In this document: positions 1-11,800 of the stretch, one piece after another
How the letters are laid out: each line of letters starts with the position of its first letter
How positions within the stretch are numbered: position 1 is the stretch's first letter
Source: Ceratotherium simum simum
Taxonomy: Eukaryota; Chordata; Mammalia; Perissodactyla; Rhinocerotidae
Length of the DNA: 64,000 nt
NCBI RefSeq assembly: GCF_000283155.1
Contig: NW_004454173.1
Span: forward strand, 4,937,971-5,001,970
Direction of reading: 5' to 3'
Made by a program: the position numbers and the translations under genes
The notes under the pieces: model-generated
The model's database searches: none
Told to the model about the DNA's origin: nothing
Seen by the model: only the letters and a program-made list of their open reading frames with translations

Positions 1-616
1 CATTCATCTGCGCGTTTTTGTATTCCCAGTGCCACAGGAACACAAAAGAAGCTTAGCCTTGATTCAATGAAGTAGTAAAATGTTAAATATGTAATCAAGC
101 AGATTGTCTTCCCACCTAAAACAAATCAATGATGTTTGAGTGATTATGGTTTCACATGTTTCTGTAAAAAGTCCATTGTGCAAACAGTGGTTCAGTCCAT
201 ATTCAGTGCAGGTGACTTCTGCCCTGTGATTGCCGTCTCAAGCTCTATTCAGAGAATTTGTCACCATTGAGGACACTGCTCTTCAGACACACTGTGCAGA
301 GCTTTAGACTAGCAACAGCTGAGGCCTGCAGTTGCTGCCCATCATGGGACACATTCTTTGCAGTTTTGCTTCAGTGAACCTTAAAGCATTTGGCACTCCC
401 ATCTTAGAAATTCCCTTCTGGACCTCACTCTGCAGGGGCTTTGAGAGCTCCCCACTATTCACCAGTCGATCCTGATTCCGTTCAATGTAATATGACCTGA
501 TATGCTATGACTCCCCTCACCCCATAAAGCCACAGTTTTCAGTGATTCCCGTATACTGATGAAATAGAGTTGCCAGCATCCAAGAATTGCAAGTGATTAT
601 TTTGAACATTTCCATT
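1..616. other. unassigned AT-rich DNA
   Basis: I see no repeat family, RNA gene or credible exon here. The sequence is of mixed composition without CpG clustering. Confidence 0.5.
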
Positions 617-835
617 AACCATAAAGGCAGAGTGGTATAGAGGAAATCGACAATCTTTGATTGTCATACAGGCCTGATTTCAAATCCCAGTTCTGCCATT
701 TACAAGCTGGGTGGCCCTGGATACTTAAACTCTGTGGTCTTCACTTTCCTCCTGGCTTCATAGGGTTATTGTGGGCATTGAATGATACCAAGTTCTAAGT
801 GCACAGATATTCAATCAATGTTTATTTCCTTCTAT
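617..835 (+). mobile_element. MIR SINE fragment
   Basis: The stretch follows the MIR consensus in order. It has the tRNA-like head (gtggtatagagg), the core (cagttctgccatttacaagctg, matching the usual CTGCCACTTACTAGCTG core), and then the 3' part with catagggttattgtggg and a gcattgaatgatacc tail. MIR is an ancient mammal-wide tRNA-derived SINE, and this copy is diverged and non-functional. Confidence 0.7.
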
Positions 836-1384
836 ATCAAAGATTAAGAATGACCTTTTCATGCACAGGCCTCTGCCTATAATTAGACAGTTCTGCCTTC
901 AGATTTTCAAAATTCTGTGAATTGTCCATTTAGCCTTGGTTTTGAATGTTCAGCTGTATATTATTGCAGGAATGCCTATTCGGTTGCTTGAACAGGTCCT
1001 TGGAGTTAATAAAATGGCTGCAGAATTGAGAGTTTTATAAAGTTTGCTGAAGTTTAACAATTCATCATTATTCATGGAAAGGCATTTACTCAAAATTCAC
1101 ATATTATAAGGCTTGAAAAAAATAGTCACATTCTGCCAAAAGTGGGATTGAACAAAAATTAAATTCATCAACAGGAACATTGAACAAATGCATTAATAAC
1201 CCACAAACTATTAATAGAGCTCAATTAATTTCTGGAAAGCTTTTCTTTATATTGTTTGAGGTATAGTCTGCACCATTCATAACTAATTGCTACATGTGGA
1301 AGTCATTTCTTCATAAGATGAGCCACTGATTAAACCAGAGTTTGATGTCTGGTAAGGAAAGAAATACATTCAGAATATTCTGAC

Positions 1385-1495
1385 ACACATATTTATTCTA
1401 TAATATACTATGCTGGGCTCTAGGAAAAATGTAAAGATTAAGCTAACTGCTTACTTTCCCAGAATTTACAATCTGAAAGACATAGAAATGCTTTA
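1385..1495 (-). mobile_element. L2 3'-end fragment (weak)
   Basis: The words tatgctgggctctagg and cagaatttacaatctgaaag resemble the reverse complement of the L2 LINE 3' end, where a 'tgtgctaggcactgggg ... gagcttacagtctag' pattern is expected. Divergence is high, so this is a tentative call. Confidence 0.35.
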
Positions 1496-1739
1496 AGTAC
1501 CAGCTGCTATCTCTTGGGTTTTCTCAAAATATTTTTTTGTAAAAGTAATAGAAAAATGTTGATTTAAATAGATTGATTTGTTGATTTAATGAAACATTAT
1601 GTGAGTTGTAAATTTAGCTTCCCGGGAATTTGAAGTTTTGGAACAAGGGCACTTAAATCTCAGTAATGATAAAAAGAGTTGAAATAATTTGTCCTCCTCT
1701 CACAGAATAGGGACATTTGTTTTGTTTTATTCTCCTGCC

Positions 1740-2012
1740 CTTTTGCCCGCATCCGCTCCACTGAATGAAGTCCTGTAAGCTGCAGCTGCAGATTTCTGAC
1801 GGCGGTGGGCGTGTTCCCTCGTCCTCCCTCGGGCTGGGTCTCTACCGCAAAACCATGCCTCTCTGATGTCTAAAAGCGGAAAAGCAAATGACATGGTAAC
1901 ATCGAGGCCTAGAGGTAACCCTCGGGAAACTCCTGCTGAAGACGACTTCCCTACCCCAAGGACGGGAGGAGCTTCTGAACGTCCCAGTCCTGCATAGGAG
2001 GGTTCCTTCGGG
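1740..2012. other. weak CpG cluster
   Basis: I count about 14 CpGs in roughly 270 bp, against near absence in the surrounding DNA. It is unique sequence with no recognised repeat. It is much weaker than the cluster near 31 kb and shows no TATA or splice context that I trust. It could be a small regulatory element or chance GC-rich DNA. Confidence 0.3.
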
Positions 2013-2123
2013 ATGCCCAGTTGGTTGTGCCTGAGAGCTTCCTAGGGGCTGCATGAACTCACATCTTTTAATAGTTACGTCTCTGTATGTTTCTTTCTAC
2101 TTCTAGCAAACACATTGATTTTA

Positions 2124-2376
2124 CTTTTTTTTTTTTTTTGAGGAAGATTGGGCCTGCACTAACATCTCTTGCCAATCTTCCTCTTTTTCTTTTTTCTCCC
2201 CAAAGCCCCAGTACCTAGTTGCGTATCATAGTTGTAGAGGTGTAGCTCTTCTCTATGGGATGCTGCCTCAGCATGGCTTGATGAGCGGTGAGTAGGTCTG
2301 TGTCTAGGATCTGAACCGGCGAACTCCAGGCTGCCGAAGTGGAATGCGCAAACTTAACCGCTTGTCGGCCGGCCCC
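2124..2376 (-). mobile_element. ERE SINE (tRNA-Ser-derived), minus strand
   Basis: On the minus strand it starts ggggccggccgacaagcggtt, the ERE tRNA head. It continues through the body (reverse of ccaaagccccagtacctag) and ends in an A-rich tail, seen here as the T-run at 2125-2140. A 9-bp target-site duplication, ttgatttta, lies at 2115-2123 and 2377-2385. It is somewhat diverged. ERE SINEs are specific to Perissodactyla and are mobilised by L1. Confidence 0.9.
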
Positions 2377-2649
2377 TTGATTTTATATTCTTAATAGTGA
2401 TATAAAGTTTCCTCCTTAAATTTAAATTAAAAATCAACAGATACAAAGAAAAATATTGAGTAAATAATAGTTCAGGTGGTATACGGCTAATAGAAAGGTT
2501 GAACTCAAATGAGTGCACAAAAGTTATCCTGGGCCTTTTTGAAAATCAAAGATTGATGCTTAGGGAATCTGAAATAGGGAAAACTCTCCATTATGCTACT
2601 TAAGATAGTTGTTCAGTACAGCCCTTGGAGGGGTTAGTCAGCAGTGCAG

Positions 2650-2835
2650 TCAGTGGAGAATACACTGTGGCTTTCAGGTTAGGCAGACACAGTTCAAATG
2701 CTACATTCTCTGTTCAAGGAAACCTTTGGCCCAGGGTCCTCATTTGTAAAATAGGAATCTTACTTCATACGACTTGTGGATGAATTCCATGCATAGCACA
2801 TATAAAGGGAATGGCACACGGCTGATGCTCAACTC
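2650..2835 (+). mobile_element. MIR SINE fragment
   Basis: MIR-like order: a head ending 'ggcagacacagttcaaatgc', then 'ggtcctcatttgtaaaatagg' (consensus cagtttcctcatctgtaaaatggg), then a 'gcatagcacatataaaggg' tail region. The copy is diverged. Confidence 0.5.
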
Positions 2836-3066
2836 TCCCTCGAATAACAGGATCAGCTGTTTCTGTTTCCTTAATGACATGAACTGGAAGTAGGTCACAA
2901 TTATTTACATTCCAATTATTTTTTTGGAATGTGCTAGCAAAGTAGGGAAAAGTGAAATATAAAATCCCCACATTTACTGCAGCACGGAGAAATTAAAAGT
3001 TTATGTTAATGGAAAAGTCAGATTTAGATTTTCATCTAGTTAAGCTAACCAGCCCCACTGCTTCTC

Positions 3067-3068
<2 letters not shown>

Positions 3069-3108
<40 letters not shown>

Positions 3109-3110
3109 AG
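3069..3110 (+). repeat. (CA)n microsatellite
   Basis: An essentially pure AC dinucleotide run with one interruption (aaacacac) near the 3' end. Confidence 0.95.
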
Positions 3111-3229
3111 AGAAAATGAACAGACACACATATGTATACTTCTAACATAATTTTCCTCTCTGGTAACTAAAAGCTGACAGCTGACATTTTGACCTTAATT
3201 TGACCTTTTTCAGAGCTTTTTTATATACA

Positions 3230-3395
3230 TTTTTGGTTGTTATCTTTGTATCGTACTCATTTTACTATTCTATCTTTATTTTCCCTTTGCTTCAATTTAT
3301 CTAATTTTTTATCCTATTGTACCCTATTTTACTACACTATCCTATTACATTGATCTTTATTAATATTATACTATTATATCCTTTATTGTTAGTTT
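3230..3395. repeat. degenerate T-rich / ctat-like low-complexity DNA
   Basis: Variants of the motif 'ttttactattctat / cctattttactac / tattatactattatatcc' recur irregularly over about 160 bp. This suggests an old decayed simple repeat, with no other content recognised. Confidence 0.45.
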
Positions 3396-3633
3396 CCTCA
3401 AATCATTTTTCAAATAAGGTTAAGAATAATCATATATACAAAATAGTGTCATTAATCCACCATTGATAATGTTCTAGGCAAAATTTAAGAGAAAAAGATT
3501 GGAGAAAATTTAATATGATCCTGAAACTGATTATGTCAGACAGTTCCCTGTTGATTCTAAATTGAAGCATTTCTTCCTCACAGCTGAGTTAAGCCACCAA
3601 TCATTGCTTTACATCAAAAATCATTAGTATTCA

Positions 3634-3866
3634 GGGGCTGGCCCCGTGGCTTAGTGGTTAAGTGCACGCGCTCCGCTGCTGGTGGCCCGGGTTTGGATCC
3701 CGGGCGCGCACGGATGCACTGCTTGTCAGGCCATGCTGTGGCGGCATCCCACATAAAGTGGAGGAAGATGGGCATAGATGTTAGCTCAGGGCCAGTCTTC
3801 CTCAGCAAAAAGAGGAGGATTGGCGTGGATGTTAGCTCAGGGCTGATCTTCCTCACACACACACAA
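3634..3866 (+). mobile_element. ERE SINE, plus strand, young-looking copy
   Basis: It begins ggggctggccccgtggctta, passes through the B-box-like ggtttggatcccgggcgcgc, then has the 'gtggaggaagatgggcatagatgttagc' type tail module twice and a short CA/A tail. The 18-bp target-site duplication aaaaatcattagtattca (3616-3633 and 3867-3884) is perfect, so the insertion is recent on the mammalian scale. Short open frames here on both strands are by-products of the SINE. Confidence 0.95.
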
Positions 3867-3884
3867 AAAAATCATTAGTATTCA

Positions 3885-6800
3885 CTTGACTGTTTTTTAA
3901 AAATAAGACTCAGATCACTAACAAACAACTCTACCAGTTCATGTGTTCAAATACATATTGTCTTTCAAATCAGTCTCTCCTGGAGATGATTCTAGTGAAG
4001 CCATCATAGCTAGAAAATATTTAGGGGACTTCTGTTTGCAAAAGCCTTCAAAGCTAAGTTAGAAGCTACAGAAGAAAAATGAGCCTTACGATTGCCTCTT
4101 CTTTTTAAATAAAAACCACTTTATCTAGCTTAATCAGCCATATTATATTCATGGGGCTCAATTTTAAAAAATCAAATATTTGGAAGGATATGCCACATGG
4201 TTTGAAGGCTATTCACAAAGAAAAAGGAATTCCCAGAGAGATTCGGCACAATGGCAGAATCATTGGCATAAGTGGGTAGTTAACCAAAGAGACTACTTTA
4301 AGCTCAGTTGCAAGGTCTGTGTGTTTATTTTTAAATGAATCTCAGTCATAAGCACACCCCATACAGCATAATCCTACATGTTTCTAGGAAGCCAAAATAT
4401 TTTCAATCTCAGGATTTATTTGGGTTCTGTTTGTATAAAGCATAAAGGTAAATTTTAAAAATAAAAGTAATAATTTGGAGGTCTTTTATAGCAAAGATCT
4501 ATTTTGACAGGAAAATTATAGCAATTGTACCTGTAGTGTACAGGACTGAGACTACTTAAAACGAAGGGAAAATAAGAGTATTTGTGCCTGTGTTTTCATA
4601 TTCCAATTTGGATCCTCTATCAAGAGAAACTAAAAATTATGTTTTATAGATCATTCTCATTCTTATGACAGTCTTGTGATTATTTGCATTTAATGTTAAA
4701 TACTTCCTGACATTTTTACTTCAATTATTTTTAGCTATTCACCCACAAATGCAGTAAGGCTAACATAATTACTCCCTTTTAATTCACAAAAGACGTGTAT
4801 TTACCTATTTGTTATAAGGCTTTTCCTGTTAGCATGCTGTTACTGTGACAAGACTGCTTTGGACACACAGTAGGTGAAATAATATCATATATTGCACAGC
4901 AACCTCAATAGCTGAATGTTAATTTAACCAGTAAAGACAAAGTAATTACAATAATAAGAATTCTTATCTTCTGATGGAGTTAAAAATAAAATTCAAATTG
5001 TTCTTGTATAGCTCATTGGCTTAGTAATCACTAGAAAAATCAACGAAAATGCAAAGCATATTTGCAAAGCTGCAGCTAGCTAGTAGAAGATCTCAGTGTA
5101 GTGTCAGTGTACACATTAGTGGCATACCTACAGCATACCTACCCAGAATGGATAGTTTTTAACACCCAGCACCATTTGCTGTCCATAGGACAAAATTATT
5201 TTTAGTAATAATCATGAAAGGAATGAGAATGATGGCCAGAAAAAGAGTGCATATAGTGAAAATGGTCTTTTATTGAAAATATATGTATTATGTTTTGTAT
5301 TTGTATAATACAAAATGAAATATTTATTACAGAACAAATAAAGAAAAAATATACTAATACTCTTAAATTACCCTAACGCATGTTAAAAGGGGTGAATTTA
5401 TATCTACTTATTGATCTGACTCAGTAATGCATAATAACATTACGGTAACTAAGTGAATTTTAATAAAACAAAAACATCTGCAAAAAGTATAATTTAGACA
5501 ACTTAGTCATACCACTGATATAACATTCTATTTTCTTGGGTTATTCTTTAGTTTAAAACAAAGGATTAACAATAAAAAGAAATACTATTCAAATTTAGTA
5601 AAAGATTTGATGTTTGAAATAAAATTTACACTTCTCAAACAAAAACATTACACCTCAGAGTTGGCATGCTGTTTCATTATTGTAATAAAAACTGCCCAAA
5701 ATGACCAAATTGAAGTAACTCACATTCTGTTTCTTCATATTCAAAATCACTGTGCTAAATTGTTAATTTCAAATATACTGTTTAAGCACAGGATTATGTA
5801 GTACCGCTAAGTTTGGAGACAGAAATTACCTTTGAGGCAATCAACAATCCTCAATGGTCATTACTCTGGAAAAGAATGGGTGCAGTTGAGACCCTGTGTG
5901 GGGCCAACAGTGCAATTGGGAATTCTCCAAATTAACTTATAAGAAGGATGCAATGTTTATTAAAGGATAAGTTATCAAAATGTGCCTATTTGAAACTTTC
6001 GTATATTTTATTTCAACTCAACAATAATCACAGTGATTCTTTAGAATTTAGATGAACAAAAGATGGTTTGGGGGAGGATTGTTTCATCACTAACATTGTT
6101 TAGAATTGTTGGCACATGACAATAAAAAGCAGACCAACTGTTTGTCAGTCTTACTATTGTGTTTAGCTTCCCTACAGACAATGCATCCCTCACTGCCTAC
6201 ATCAGGAGGGGGCTGCCCAGCCCTCAACACATTGCCACACACTCTCATTTCATCTCTCCCCCCAAAACATGCTTTGTTTTGTGCCAGGTACATCAACTGC
6301 AGCAACATCCGGAGATGCACCACACCAGTCTCAAAGTTCACTTTACATGTTCATCAATGTTCACTTAGCAAGAAGGAGATACAAGGGTGCTCTTAGTAAA
6401 ATTAACAATTGTTAAACAACTGTCTGTCACTGTTCCCGGGGCCATTATACAACACGATTAGTTCTGCATCATATCCCACCATTAACACCAATAAAAGCTT
6501 TTCTCTTTTTTTACCCATTTAACTGGAGAGGAAACTCAGAGCTGGCCTTAAGTGGGCAGTAGACCTTCAGCATTTTTGCTTCATCTGTGAGCACATTCTT
6601 CATCTCCACTCTGTTCCTTCCCCAATCCCTGAATCTCAGGGCTCCCGTGCTCGTAGACTTCCAGGATCACTTCAAAGTTTCTGTCCCCACTAAAGTGTTA
6701 GGCACCTTGTGTGTTTCACCATTCAGAGGATTTGCTTTTCAAATAGAATTGCAGAGTGAGTAAAGCTTAGGACAAAGGCCAATGGTGTAATTTCTGACAT

Positions 6801-7080
6801 TGGAGTGTTCTGTATTTTGGGTTACAGGGCCTCCATTCTACCTCTCAAATCACAGCATATCAACACTCTCTACTCATCCTGCTCACACGGTCCACCCTGA
6901 TAAATTGGCTTAGCCCAAATCATCACCTCAAGATTGCAAACAGGTGGAATTAGGGCTCGTGAGCTTATGGGAGTTTTTATCCTGCTGAGGACAGGTTTCC
7001 AAATCTTTTTATAAAGTCACAAGACTTTTCTGTCCTAAAACTAAAAAGCCCCCAGATTCAGGCAGTGCTGGTAGCTATGC
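3885..7080. other. 3.2 kb unassigned, AT-rich
   Basis: No repeat I recognise, apart from a possible MIR-like scrap near 6505-6560 (ggagaggaaactcagagc). Short open frames at 5607-5801 and 6090-6396 match nothing I know, and overlapping frames on both strands of the latter argue against coding. This may be old unique DNA or repeats too diverged to see. Confidence 0.4.
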
Positions 7081-7084
7081 AATC

Positions 7085-7185
7085 ATGATTACATCACTTG
7101 CTGTCAGTTTCCTCATCTGAAAAACGTGGGAGCAAGGCAAGATGACTGGATGATCTCGAAGGCCTCTATCACGTTCTATGCTTCT
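7085..7185 (+). mobile_element. MIR fragment (short)
   Basis: The stretch 'tcagtttcctcatctgaaaaacg' followed by 'gatgactggatgatctcgaag' matches the 3' half of MIR in plus orientation. Confidence 0.45.
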
Positions 7186-7410
7186 ATTGTATATATAAAC
7201 CAAAATTTATCATTTGTGGCCACACAATTTTGGGAAAAGAGATGAGACAAATTATTAATAATAGGAAGAAGTGATGGTGGTGACATGATGATAGCGCTCA
7301 TGGTTAGGAAGGTAAGTTGTGGAGTTACAAAATTCTTTCCCTTACAGAATTTTCTTGGTTGGGTCACACACACAAAGATTTTGACAAATTCCACCTACAG
7401 ATTTTTCTTT

Positions 7411-7569
7411 AATTCAGCAGCTATTTATTGAGTATCTACTAAATTCAGGCATTATCCTAGGCACTGGGGATTCAGCAGTGAATAAAGCAACCCCCCATCT
7501 TCATGGAGCTTATACCGTAGTAAGGAGAGAGAGGAAATAAAGACCATAAAGAAAATAAAGACAAATAAG
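7411..7569 (-). mobile_element. L2 LINE 3' end (part 1 of a split copy)
   Basis: Reverse complement of the L2 3' end: 'ctatttattgagtatctact', 'taggcactggggattcagcag', 'tcatggagcttataccg' and an 'aataaagac' stretch. The L2 appears to resume at 8114, so the DNA between is a later insertion. Confidence 0.75.
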
Positions 7570-8113
7570 TGTTGAGAGTTTAGCTAAACTACTCCATAGT
7601 ATTGCTGCCTTGGCATCCATTTTGTGTCACATCCATTGCGCCTTGGCAGCCAAGCTGCCTGCAGGGGCCTTGAACTGACACTAGCCCCTCCCTCGAGCGC
7701 GTGCCCACAGAGTCACCAGTAAATCTAAGTTCCTGATGTGACCCCCAGTGACCCTTGAGCTAAGTACTCTCCCCCATCTCCCAGGGCCTTCTCCTTGTGC
7801 GTCCCTTAGATAAAACCACAGCCCCGCTCTTTTTGGCTTGAATTGACCAATCTGGCCTTTCCCTGGGGACCCCCAAATACTCCACCTGCGTCCCCAGGTC
7901 CTGCTGCGCTCTCTGCATGCACCTTGCCTTGACCTCCCCTCGTGGCCCCTCAAAGCTGGCCATGTTCCTCCTCCAGGATCCATAATAAACAAGATCAGTA
8001 ATAAAACAGAGAATAAACCTCTCTATTTCACTTTCTCTTGCAGGTTTTATTGAACTGTGTTCCAGCATCTTACACCCCGGGGCTCTACTTAACAGATGTT
8101 AAGAAAGTCACAA
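7570..8113 (+). mobile_element. LTR-like insertion inside L2 (probable solo LTR)
   Basis: About 544 bp beginning TGTTGAGAG. It is GC-richer than its surroundings and carries three aataaa polyadenylation signals (7984-8036) followed by a pyrimidine-rich stretch, an arrangement typical of an LTR R/U5. The 7-bp direct repeat aaataag lies at 7563-7569 and 8114-8120. Removing the block restores a continuous L2 sequence (gacaaataag|taaaatatg). The exact 3' end and class are uncertain. Long minus-strand open frames (7681-7992, 7760-8068) match no protein I know and are probably antisense accidents. An unrelated retroposed sequence is the alternative. Confidence 0.5.
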
Positions 8114-8250
8114 AAATAAGTAAAATATGTAGTCTGTCAGCAGTGATAAATTCTTTAGAGTTTAAACAAGGGGAAGGAAGAAGGATGAAGAGCTCTGGGG
8201 GTGGAAGTGGTGTACAGTTTACAACATCATGCAGGATGGCCATAGAAACC
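8114..8250 (-). mobile_element. L2 LINE (part 2 of the split copy)
   Basis: 'aataagtaaaatatgtag', 'tcagcagtgataaattcttt' and the G-rich stretch with 'gctctgggggtggaag' follow the L2 3' UTR in reverse orientation. They continue the fragment that ends at 7569. Confidence 0.5.
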
Positions 8251-9361
8251 GGGGGGGTTGCGGGAAGAGTGGGACTTCCGGCAATTGGGAAGAGAGCAGC
8301 AAGTGCTGTGGACAGCAGCATCCAGCCTCCAGGACAGAGAAGTGACCCGCTTGTCACAAGGACAGCAGGTGTCACAAGGGCAGGTGAAGGTGTAACTGAG
8401 AAATGCTTCTACTCATACTCAGTATCTTGACACAAACTAAACGATTTTAAAACAACTGCAGTAATTTCACAAAACACCTGAAGCCTAATTGCAGTTGCAA
8501 ACTACCTTCTGAAACACCAGTGAAATCCACAGGCACTAAGGATAACGATCCCTGAAACACTGTCTCCTAGGGAATACTGTTTCTCAGTAAGATGCAGTCT
8601 GCTATTGACTTGCCATTCTTCTTTTCAGCTTTCTATCAATAACTATTATTGGAAGTCAGAGGTTGGAAATTTGCAAACCAGGAAACCCCTCTGAGGGTGT
8701 TTTAAGGGTTTAAACTGAGAAGTTGCCCAATTCTTGGAGACATGAACTCCAGTGAAGGGTGGGGAGAGAGGGTTCTGGGTTGAACCAGTCCTGATCCAGA
8801 GGTACCGAGCCAGTTGGTGCCCTGGAGGACGCGGGGTACAAAACAGAAAGTGGCGTCCGCCAGAGCGGCACCTTTGGTCACCTTAGCTCCAAGGAAGAGG
8901 AGTCGGCCTTCATCTAAGACTGGCTTTGTCATACCCAGAGAGGCCTCCTTGCAGCCCGGACGGGGCCCGTTTTCAACAGCAACTCCGTGTGCCGGTAAGA
9001 AGCAAGAGCACTAGTGGCCCAGGGTGATCGAAAAGTATTCCGCTTCATGGGGTGGAGAAGGTGACCCAAGCAAAAACCCCTCATGATCTGGATAATGGGG
9101 TCCCATTATTTGCCTATATTTATCTATACATTTATGAATAGTTTGCAGAACAGTTCAGACAGTTACGTCTCCAAATTCCACAAATACCTTTTATTTTTCC
9201 TTTAATTAAGATGAGACTGAGTAAATTGTTCACTCTCTACCACCCAAGTGAAGTTTGAATCTTGTTCTCCAGAAGGAAATTTTGCGAGTATTCATTATCG
9301 TCCAATTATTTACTATGCCATACAAATGCCTAGTATTCTAGGCTGATTCTGAATGTAGATA
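8251..9361. other. unassigned; small CpG cluster 8770-9050
   Basis: No repeat recognised. Around 8770-9050 there are roughly 14 CpGs in 280 bp. Frames of 66 and 76 codons overlap there on opposite strands (8814-9014 plus, 8702-8932 minus). Neither resembles a known protein, so I do not call a gene. Confidence 0.35.
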
Positions 9362-9490
9362 ATAACAACTATCATTTGTTAAAGCACTTACTATTGATTA
9401 ATCCCTAGGCATTTTCTCTTTTAATCCTCCCAATAACCTATGGAGGACTGGTACCTCCGTTTTGCAGAGAAGGAGAATTGGAGCTTGGTG
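9362..9490 (-). mobile_element. MIR SINE fragment
   Basis: 'aacaactatcatttgttaaagcac', 'ttttaatcctcccaataacc', 'tggaggactggtacc' and 'ttttgcagagaaggagaa' follow MIR in reverse orientation. Confidence 0.6.
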
Positions 9491-11164
9491 GCGTTAAGCA
9501 GTGGCGCCAGCATCGGAGCACGAGGCAGCCCGTCTCAGAAGCTCTCCTGTCCCTCTAACACAACGCTTTCCAGGAGGCACACCTGATTCTTTGGCAGTTG
9601 CAATGAGAGGCCTCACATCTACTTTTTTTCCCTCTTATGATCTCCTTCCTGGCACAGGTAACACTGAAGCTAACTTAACTCACAGTGATCCAGTCCATCT
9701 CTTCCCTAATGAGGTTGGTGCAAACATTTCTCTACTTTCTTCTTTCTTAACCCCCCTTTTTACAAACGGTGCAGTTCAGTTGATGTGTGCTCTCCAGCAA
9801 GCCCACCAACAATGCTTTGCAGCCATCTGTAAAATAAACTTTCTGTCCTGACTCCCTCCATTTCCACAGGCAAATGACTCACTCAAATTTCATAGGCAAG
9901 AGGTGAGAAAAATGTAAATGTAATTCTTTGAAATGTCTCCTTCTGGTTCAACGAACATACATTGTAGGGGCTAACTGTCAGAAAGTTTAATCGTTACCCT
10001 GCATCTCGACCTTCCCCCATGTGCTGGGGCACACCATAGGTGCTAATAGTGAGAAAATTTGACTGCAGCTCTGCTATGCTCTCTTCATTAAGCTAATGGA
10101 ACGTTTTCCTCTCATTTTCTCCCTAGGGTGGCTGTAGGAGTACAACCTTATAATTGTTGCTCTTACTGTAATTGGAGGTAGTAGGAGGATATATAATCTT
10201 ATTGTCTTTCCTATGTGGTGGTAGTTTATTTATGACCTATTGATAATTTCTAGCCAGCAGCAGAAAACTCAGTGAGTATTACATTAGCTTTCCCTCCTAG
10301 GAGGGTGATGACTAAACCAAGACTATTATTAACCAGAGAGAACACATCCTAGGGATGGCCCATCATACCAAATATAAACTTCCTTACTGCAAAGATTGAC
10401 CCCTCTGGGTATCATGGGTGTTTGGTTTTTTTTTATTTCACTAAAATTAGTAGAGCCTTAACCTTTACCTTTCTTTAGATTATGAAGCTTCACGAATCTT
10501 TTTGGGAGGTTCTCAAAGGCCACCACACACCTTTTTCAAAGAGATGGGGAGTCTTGTTAGGCCATGGAAGTCCTCGGAGTGTAATGCGCCAGGAGAAAAA
10601 CATCAAAATTCAGCATTCATTACCCTGATTCAGGGCCACTGGGCTGTGCTGAGTAAAGTTTGGGGCCAGCAGGACCTTCCCCCAAAGAGGGATACTGGGA
10701 TGCCCTGGGAACCTGCTAACCCAAATATAAATGAGGAGATCTGCTGAGGCACAAACATCTGTATTGCCAAATCTTGACCTCCTGCAACACACCTGGATGA
10801 AATAATCCTTTTGCTATATTTTACAAAACATAACATTCTTTAGGACATTGAGTATTCTCTGGAAATGCTCCATAACGTATGTGTTGCATTTAGTCTTCAT
10901 AAAAGAGTAATGGAAGAGAAGTTGCATGTTGACTATTTCGCTGTTTAAAATAGTTCCATTGAAGGCCTGCCCTTTATTTCTGGACAGAAAGTATCTTTTA
11001 AGGTCAGTACACAAAGCTCATACATGTAAGACAATTAGGTTGGCATCCATGAGAATGGAGCATTATGTGTTCTGCCCCCACTAGGATATTGAACATCTAA
11101 GAATTTAATGCTGGACGAGATGCAGAGTCAAATATCTGAATTGTTAAAATTTACAAACTGCAAA
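9491..11164. other. 1.7 kb unassigned
   Basis: No repeat, RNA or exon recognised. Open frames at 9501-9851 and 10502-10747 have no recognisable domain, signal or codon bias. Confidence 0.4.
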
Positions 11165-11236
11165 TTGCCTTTGGTCAAGTATCTATTACATGGTAAGCAC
11201 AGTGCTAATAAACTTCATAGATATTATTCATTTTCT
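11165..11236 (-). mobile_element. MIR SINE, part 1 (split by an MLT1 LTR)
   Basis: 'gtatctattacatggtaagcac' and 'agtgctaataaacttcatag' match reverse MIR. The rest of the element follows the LTR at 11703. Confidence 0.6.
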
Positions 11237-11241
11237 ACTCC

Positions 11242-11702
11242 TGTGGTAGGCAGAATAAAGGCCTTCCGAAGATGTCCATGTCCTAATCCCTGAAACCTGT
11301 AAGTATGTTTCCTTAGATGGCAAAAAAGACCTTACAGATGTGATCAAGTTAAGGATCTTGATATGGGAAGATTATCCTGGATTATCTGGGTGGGCTAATG
11401 TAATCACAAATGTTATTATAAGAGGGAGGCAGGAGGGTCAGAGTCAGAAAAGAAGATACGACAACGGAAGCAGAAGTCAGAGTGATGTGGCTGTGAGCCA
11501 AGGACTGTAGGCAGCATCTAGAAGCCGGAAAAGGAAAGAAAATGGATTCTCCCCCTCTTGAGAGACTCCAGAAAGAATGCAGCCCTGTCAACCCGCTGTG
11601 GGGTGGGCTTCTGACAACCAGAACTGTAGACAATAAATTTGTGTTGTTTTAAGCCACTAATTTCATGGTAATTTGTTATAGCAACAATAGGGCACTAATA
11701 CA
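11242..11702 (+). mobile_element. MLT1-type MaLR solo LTR
   Basis: A 461-bp LTR from TGTGGTAGGCAG to the terminal ctaataca. Diagnostic stretches are 'gcagaataaaggccttccgaag', 'gatcttgatatgggaagatt', 'aatttgtgttgttttaagcc' and 'ggtaatttgttatagcaac'. It has a 5-bp target-site duplication, actcc, at 11237-11241 and 11703-11707, as expected for ERVL-MaLR. It lies within a MIR. Non-coding. Confidence 0.9.
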
Positions 11703-11800
11703 ACTCCCAACAATTTTGCAAAACGAACTTATCGTCTCCACTTTACAGATGAGGAAACTGATATTTCAAGGGTACCAAGTGGCTCAGCTCACCCTGTTCC
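11703..11800 (-). mobile_element. MIR SINE, part 2
   Basis: 'cgtctccactttacagatgaggaaactgat', 'agggtaccaagtggctcagctc' continue the reverse MIR interrupted at 11236. The five bases actcc after the LTR are the target-site duplicate. Confidence 0.65.

Noticed and set aside
1842..2054. Proline/arginine-rich minus-strand frame in the 2-kb CpG cluster
   Set aside because: Seventy codons of GC-rich DNA without a known domain. The CpG cluster itself is reported instead.
3634..3866. Possible genuine tRNA-Ser gene in the ERE heads
   Set aside because: The heads keep A/B-box-like words but lack a full cloverleaf and continue into SINE tails with target-site duplications.
7681..8068. Two overlapping about 100-codon minus-strand frames, arginine/glycine-rich
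   Set aside because: They are in different frames of the same GC-richer LTR-like block, which alone explains their openness.
8038..8430. 130-codon plus-strand frame
   Set aside because: It runs from the LTR-like block into L2 antisense sequence.
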